From assembly GCF_004014805.1 (NCBI RefSeq), contig NZ_ATDN01000012.1:186001-250000 (forward strand): a DNA stretch of 64,000 bases, in the 5' to 3' direction. The DNA is from Mycolicibacterium elephantis DSM 44368 (GTDB taxonomy: Bacteria; Actinomycetota; Actinomycetes; Mycobacteriales; Mycobacteriaceae). Shown one piece after another: positions 60,215 through 64,000 of this stretch. Within the stretch, counting starts at the first letter, position 1; the number at the start of each line of letters is the position of its first letter. A program made the translations under genes and the position numbers. Under the pieces are notes generated by a model. That model was not told the origin of the DNA and made no database searches. It saw only the letters and a program-made list of their open reading frames with translations.

Positions 60215-61846
60215 ATGGCCATGGCTGACTCCTCGCACGAGCGCTCGTCGGTGGACCTGTTGCGTCACCCCCTGCACTCCGGACACCTCACCGTGGGCGC
60301 GCTGAAGCGGAACAAGGACAAACCGGTGCTGTTCCTCGGGGACACCACGCTGACCGGCGGCGAGCTCGCCGACCGCATCAGCCAGTACATCCAGGCGTTC
60401 GAGGCGCTGGGCGCGGGCACCGGAACGGCGGTGGGCCTGCTGTCGCTGAACCGCCCCGAGGTGCTGATGATCATCGGCGCCGGCCAGACCCAGGGCTACC
60501 GCCGCACCGCACTGCATCCGCTCGGTTCGCTGGACGACCACGCCTACGTGCTCGACGATGCCGGCGTCTCGTCGTTGATCATCGACCCGGTGCCGATGTT
60601 CGTCGAGCGCGCGCTGGGGCTGCTGGAGAAGGTGCCGTCGCTCAAACAGATCCTGACGATCGGGCCGGTGCCGCAGGCGCTGACGGGCGTCGCGGTGGAC
60701 CTGACCGCCGAGGCCGAGAAGTACCCGCCGCGCCCGCTGGCCGCCGCGGATCTGCCGCCGGATCACATCGGCGGGATGGCCTACACCGGCGGCACCACGG
60801 GTAAGCCCAAGGGCGTGATCGGCACGGTGCAGTCGATCACCACGATGACGACGATCCAGCTGGCCGAGTGGGAATGGCCCGAGCACCCGAAATTCCTGAT
60901 GTGCACGCCGCTTTCGCATGCCGGGGCGGCGTTTTTCGTGCCGACGATCGTCAAGGGCGGCGAGATGGTGGTGCTGTCCAAGTTCGACCCGGCCGAGGTG
61001 CTGCGGGTGATCGAGGAGCAGCGCATCACCGCCACCATGCTGGTGCCGTCGATGATCTACGCGTTGCTGGACCATCCGGATTCGCACACCCGCGACCTGT
61101 CGTCGCTGGAGACCGTGTACTACGGCGCCTCGGCGATGAACCCGGTGCGCCTGGCCGAGGCGATCCGCCGCTTCGGGCCGATCTTCGCCCAGTACTACGG
61201 GCAGTCCGAAGCGCCGATGGTGATCACGTATCTGGCCAAGGGCGACCACGACGAGAAGCGGTTGACCTCGTGCGGACGCCCGACGCTGTTCGCGCGGGTG
61301 GCGCTGCTGGACTCCGAGGGCAACCCGGTGCCGCGAGGCGAGGTCGGCGAGATCTGCGTGTCCGGCCCGTTGGTGTCCGGCGGCTACTGGAACAAGCCCG
61401 AGGCCACCGCGGAGACGTTCCGGGACGGCTGGATGCACACCGGCGACCTGGCCCGCGAGGACTCCGACGGCTTCTATTACATCGTCGACCGGACCAAGGA
61501 CATGATCGTCACCGGCGGTTTCAACGTTTTCCCCCGTGAGGTGGAAGACGTTGTGGCCGAACATCCTTCGGTCGCGCAGGTGTGCGTCATCGGCACGCCC
61601 GACGAGAAGTGGGGCGAGGCGGTGACGGCGGTGGTGGTGCTGCGGCCCGAGGCCGACCGCTCCGAGGAGGCGATCGCGCGGATGACCGCCGAGATCCAGG
61701 CCGCGGTCAAGGAGCGCAAGGGGTCGGTGCAGTCGCCCAAGCAGGTGATCGTGGTCGACTCGGTGCCGGTGACCGCGCTGGGCAAGCCCGACAAGAAGGC
61801 CGTGCGCGCGCAGTTCTGGAAGGACGCCGACCGCGCCGTCGGCTGA
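60215..61846 (+). CDS. fadD8: Acyl-CoA synthetase FadD8
   Basis: 543 residues. AMP-binding MAYTGGTTGKPKGVIG, YYGASAMNPVRLAEA, QYYGQSEAPMV, hinge VDRTKDMIVTGGFNVFPRE and catalytic Lys in LGKPDKKAVRA. The N-terminal RHPLHSGHLTVGALKR and LHPLGSLDDHAYVL agree with M. tuberculosis FadD8 (Rv0551c) as I know it. It should activate a fatty or sterol-derived acid to its CoA ester. ATG 60,215 and 60,221 are both possible; the much longer in-frame start at 60,029 is in non-coding-like sequence. Likely under KstR control. Confidence 0.92.
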   Translation: MAMADSSHERSSVDLLRHPLHSGHLTVGALKRNKDKPVLFLGDTTLTGGELADRISQYIQAFEALGAGTGTAVGLLSLNRPEVLMIIGAGQTQGYRRTALHPLGSLDDHAYVLDDAGVSSLIIDPVPMFVERALGLLEKVPSLKQILTIGPVPQALTGVAVDLTAEAEKYPPRPLAAADLPPDHIGGMAYTGGTTGKPKGVIGTVQSITTMTTIQLAEWEWPEHPKFLMCTPLSHAGAAFFVPTIVKGGEMVVLSKFDPAEVLRVIEEQRITATMLVPSMIYALLDHPDSHTRDLSSLETVYYGASAMNPVRLAEAIRRFGPIFAQYYGQSEAPMVITYLAKGDHDEKRLTSCGRPTLFARVALLDSEGNPVPRGEVGEICVSGPLVSGGYWNKPEATAETFRDGWMHTGDLAREDSDGFYYIVDRTKDMIVTGGFNVFPREVEDVVAEHPSVAQVCVIGTPDEKWGEAVTAVVVLRPEADRSEEAIARMTAEIQAAVKERKGSVQSPKQVIVVDSVPVTALGKPDKKAVRAQFWKDADRAVG

Positions 61847-61857
61847 CCCGTTCCTGC

Positions 61858-61917
61858 GCGAGCGTGCGTGTCAGAGGGCGACACGCCGACAAAAACCGCG
61901 AGTTTGCGCACGCTCGC
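61858..61917. repeat. 60-bp palindromic element, copy B
   Basis: Begins GCGAGCGTGCG and ends CGCACGCTCGC, exact reverse complements, with 38 bases between, in the 89-base gap between fadD8 and the phosphotransferase gene. Its reverse complement agrees with copy C (63,226-63,285) at 55 of 60 positions by hand alignment. Confidence 0.8.
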
Positions 61918-61935
61918 GGGAGAAGGTGACCACCG

Positions 61936-63207
61936 ATGACCGACGACGGGTGGGTGCGCGGTGACTACCTCGGCCTCGACATGCCCGCGCACGCCGACGC
62001 CCTGCGCGCCGGCGGCGCATCGTTTCTCACCGACGCCTTCCGGCGAGCGGGAGCGCTGACAGCGAGCAACACCGTCCTTGCGATCACCGAGCTGCGTGAA
62101 TTCCGCGGCGGCAGCACCGGTCGAAAGGCGATGCTGTCGGTCGAGTACCACGACGCGACGCAGCTGCCGACCGAGCTGTTCGTCAAGTTCTCCCGCGATT
62201 TCGACGACGCCGCACGCGATCGCGGCCGCACCCAGATGGGGTTCGAGGTGCGCTTCGCGCTGCTCTCACGCATGCCGGGCTTTCCGATCACCGTGCCGCG
62301 CTGCCTGTTCGCCGACTACCACGCGCCGTCGGGCACCGGCCTGCTGATCACCGAGCGAATCCCCTACGGTACCAACGGTATCGAAGCCCACTATGACAAG
62401 TGCATGGACTACACCATGCCGGAACCGCTCGCCCACTACGAGGCCCTGCTGGGTGCGCTCGGCCGGCTCGCGGGGGCCAGCAAGGCGGGCCGGCTGCCCA
62501 CCGAACTCGTCGAGCAGTTCCCCGTCGACATGGAGCGACTGTCGGTCGGAGAACGCACGCCGTACACCCCCGATCAACTGCAGCGCCGGGTCGACCGACT
62601 CGTCGAGTTCGCCGTCGCGCACCCGTCGCTGCTGCCGGCCAACGTTCGCGAACCGGAATTCCTTGCGCGACTGCGTAATGACGTGACCCGCTTTCCGGAA
62701 CGGGAGAAGGACATCTGGCGACACCTGGCCGACGATCCCGACTACGTCGCGCTGTGTCACTGGAACGCCAACGTCGACAACGCCTGGTTCTGGCGTCACC
62801 CGGACGGTCACCTCGAATGCGGGCTGCTGGACTGGGGTTGCGTCGGCCAGATGAACCTGGCGATGGCGCTGTGGGGCGCGATGTGCAGTGCGGAGACCCA
62901 GATGTGGGATCGCCACTTCGATGCGCTGCTCGACCACTTCCTCGCGGAGTTCCGTTCGGCGGGTGGGCCGGCGCTCGAGGCGGCCACGGTCAAACGGCAC
63001 CTCCTGTTGTACGTCGCGGTGATGGGGCTGGCGTGGCTGCTCGACGTGCCGTCGTACCTGTTGAAGCTCCTGCCCGAACCGGTGCCCGACCGGTTCGACG
63101 CGCGGATCGCCGACGACGAACAGGCCCGTAGCCGCTTGTTGATGATGACCAACTTCCTCAACCTGTGGTCGACGAACGACATCGCCGCTGCGCTGGACGG
63201 GATGTGA
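61936..63207 (+). CDS. Phosphotransferase (aminoglycoside phosphotransferase/CHK kinase-like)
   Basis: 423 residues, protein-kinase-like fold. N-lobe with FRGGSTGRKAMLSVEY and PTELFVKFSRDF (the Lys that binds ATP phosphates), hinge GTGLLITERIPYG, catalytic loop LCHWNANVDNAWFW (Asn/His pattern) and metal-binding Asp in CGLLDWGCVGQMN. The family phosphorylates small molecules (sugars, sterol-like alcohols, antibiotics); the substrate is unknown. Next to fadD8 it may take part in sterol or lipid metabolism. Ribosome binding site GGGAGAAGG. Flanked on both sides by inverted copies of one 60-bp palindrome. Confidence 0.82.
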   Translation: MTDDGWVRGDYLGLDMPAHADALRAGGASFLTDAFRRAGALTASNTVLAITELREFRGGSTGRKAMLSVEYHDATQLPTELFVKFSRDFDDAARDRGRTQMGFEVRFALLSRMPGFPITVPRCLFADYHAPSGTGLLITERIPYGTNGIEAHYDKCMDYTMPEPLAHYEALLGALGRLAGASKAGRLPTELVEQFPVDMERLSVGERTPYTPDQLQRRVDRLVEFAVAHPSLLPANVREPEFLARLRNDVTRFPEREKDIWRHLADDPDYVALCHWNANVDNAWFWRHPDGHLECGLLDWGCVGQMNLAMALWGAMCSAETQMWDRHFDALLDHFLAEFRSAGGPALEAATVKRHLLLYVAVMGLAWLLDVPSYLLKLLPEPVPDRFDARIADDEQARSRLLMMTNFLNLWSTNDIAAALDGM

Positions 63208-63225
63208 CCGCCGGGGTGCGCTGCG

Positions 63226-63285
63226 GCGAGCGTGCGTAAACTCGCGCCTTTTGTCGGCGTGTCGCCCTCAGACGCGCACGCTCGC
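63226..63285. repeat. 60-bp palindromic element, copy C
   Basis: Same 11+38+11 structure as copy B with identical 11-bp ends and inverted relative orientation (judged from the 38-bp middle). Lies in the 90-base gap between the convergent phosphotransferase and kinase-like genes, so it may also serve as a terminator. Confidence 0.8.
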
Positions 63286-63297
63286 GCCAAAAAGGGG

Positions 63298-63918
63298 CTA
63301 AACAGGAAGCTCCACGATCAGGTCGGCCTTGTGCCGACAGGCCTCGATGCGGTCGGCGTTGGGGTCGTCGACGTCGCGCACCCAGGCCTGCGCCTGCTCC
63401 GATGTCTTGCCGAACTGCATGTGCCGCTTGATAAGTCGGCGTCGACGCTCGTCGCGGTCGACGTCGAGGAACCACACTTCGTCGAGCACCGCGCGCACGG
63501 CCGGCAACGGCTCGTCGTCGTCGAGGAGGTAGTTACCCTCGGTGACGACCACCCGCGCGTCGGGTGGGACGGGGATGCTGCCCGCGATCGGCTGCTCGAG
63601 GTCGCGGTGAAACGCCGGCGCGTACACGGTGTGCGACGGTCGCGCCCGAATGCGTTGCAGCAGTGCCAGATAGCCGTGCCCGTCGAAGGTGTCGATCGCG
63701 CCCTTGCGATCGAGCCGGCCCAGCCGCGTCAACTCGGCGTCGGCCAGGTGGAAACCGTCCGCGGGGACGTACACGGCGCCGTCGAACGCCGTCACGACAC
63801 TCTCGGCGAGCGTCGACTTGCCCGCGCCCGGCGGGCCGGTGATCCCGAGCAGGACCCGGTGTTGTCGATCGAGGCGGGCCGCCACGCGCGCCGCGAGGTC
63901 GGGCGGCAACGGCGCCAT
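63298..63918 (-). CDS. Nucleoside/nucleotide kinase-like (uridine kinase/PanK-type P-loop) protein
   Basis: 206 residues. Walker A GITGPPGAGKSTLAES, DGFHLADAELTRLGRLDRKG (the substrate-side motif typical of uridine-kinase-like enzymes), DLEQPIAGSIPV, VVVTEGNYLLDDD and RDERRRRLIKRH. Probably phosphorylates a nucleoside, pantothenate-like or sugar substrate; I cannot specify which. ATG 63,918 shares its first base with the stop of the upstream gene, so the two are translationally coupled. Confidence 0.85.
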   Translation of the reverse strand: MAPLPPDLAARVAARLDRQHRVLLGITGPPGAGKSTLAESVVTAFDGAVYVPADGFHLADAELTRLGRLDRKGAIDTFDGHGYLALLQRIRARPSHTVYAPAFHRDLEQPIAGSIPVPPDARVVVTEGNYLLDDDEPLPAVRAVLDEVWFLDVDRDERRRRLIKRHMQFGKTSEQAQAWVRDVDDPNADRIEACRHKADLIVELPV

Positions 63919-64000
63919 CAGTCCAGCAGCGCGTCGATCTCCGCGGCCAGCCGCGCGATGCGCTCCCGTTCGCTGGGAATCCCCCGGTTCTCCTCCGCAG
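63918..64000 (-). CDS. C-terminal end of an unidentified gene (partial)
   Basis: The last 26 or so codons of a minus-strand gene that begins beyond the window, ending in the helical stretch SERERIARLAAEIDALLD. It overlaps the kinase-like gene by one base. Too short to identify. Confidence 0.6.
   Translation of the reverse strand, partial: AEENRGIPSERERIARLAAEIDALLD

Noticed and set aside
59855..61564. Long minus-strand frame (569 codons) opposite fadD8
   Set aside because: It is the antisense of fadD8 and the spacer with no recognisable domain.
1..64000. tRNA or rRNA genes, CRISPR arrays, prophage or insertion-sequence transposases
   Set aside because: Read through both strands without finding cloverleaf-like clusters, regularly spaced repeats, or transposase/integrase motifs; a tRNAscan and ISfinder search would confirm.

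Overview
The window is high-GC actinobacterial DNA and almost certainly chromosomal sequence of a Mycobacteriaceae species, most likely a rapid grower (Mycolicibacterium type). The evidence is two complete mce lipid-import operons, a block with the gene content of the M. tuberculosis Rv0551c-Rv0564c region (fadD8, menC, bpoC, menD, mgtA, menG, menJ, grcC1, htpX, gpsA), GTG/TTG starts, ATGA/GTGA gene overlaps and several apparently leaderless promoters. I saw no tRNA, rRNA, CRISPR array, phage or insertion sequence.

Bases 1-23.8 kb form a lipid or CoA-thioester catabolism island built around the first mce operon. On the + strand lie a crotonase (partial), a GntR regulator that is a tandem duplication, an acyl-CoA synthetase, a TesB thioesterase, a protein of unknown function, a CaiB-type CoA-transferase and an aldehyde dehydrogenase, with a second GntR regulator facing it. 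On the - strand a run of 13 genes with small gaps or overlaps reads from about 22.5 kb down to 9.7 kb: acyl-CoA dehydrogenase, amidohydrolase, a small coiled-coil protein, yrbEA, yrbEB, mceA-F, an Mce-associated membrane protein and a secreted DUF3298-like protein. A divergent acyl-CoA dehydrogenase starts at 22,629. Three promoter regions of the island (about 2.1, 4.56 and 22.55 kb) share a conserved AT-rich motif with core AGTATCCT. The simplest reading is one co-regulated system for importing and degrading a still unknown lipid.

Bases 23.9-27.5 kb hold a tight four-gene operon that joins a nitrate/sulfonate/taurine-type ABC importer to an L-asparaginase-family enzyme. Bases 27.5-47.7 kb are mostly core metabolism: gpsA, htpX, a polyprenyl diphosphate synthase, menJ, menG, mgtA, a DsbA-like lipoprotein, menD, bpoC and menC. 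They are interspersed with a Tat-exported FAD oxidoreductase, an SDR, a SOUL haem protein and an acyl-CoA synthetase. Between bpoC and menC sits an accessory insert: an AbiEi/DUF559 protein flanked by two copies of a 55-bp palindrome, a DJ-1 protein and a GlxA-type AraC regulator.

Bases 48.4-59.8 kb carry a second, differently composed mce operon (yrbEA to mceF, a membrane protein, a mannan-binding-like/DUF3298 secreted protein, and another secreted protein). Across a 380-bp spacer lies fadD8, preceded by an exact match to the KstR (cholesterol regulon) operator consensus. The window ends with a phosphotransferase flanked by inverted copies of a 60-bp palindromic repeat, a nucleoside-kinase-like protein and the last codons of another gene.
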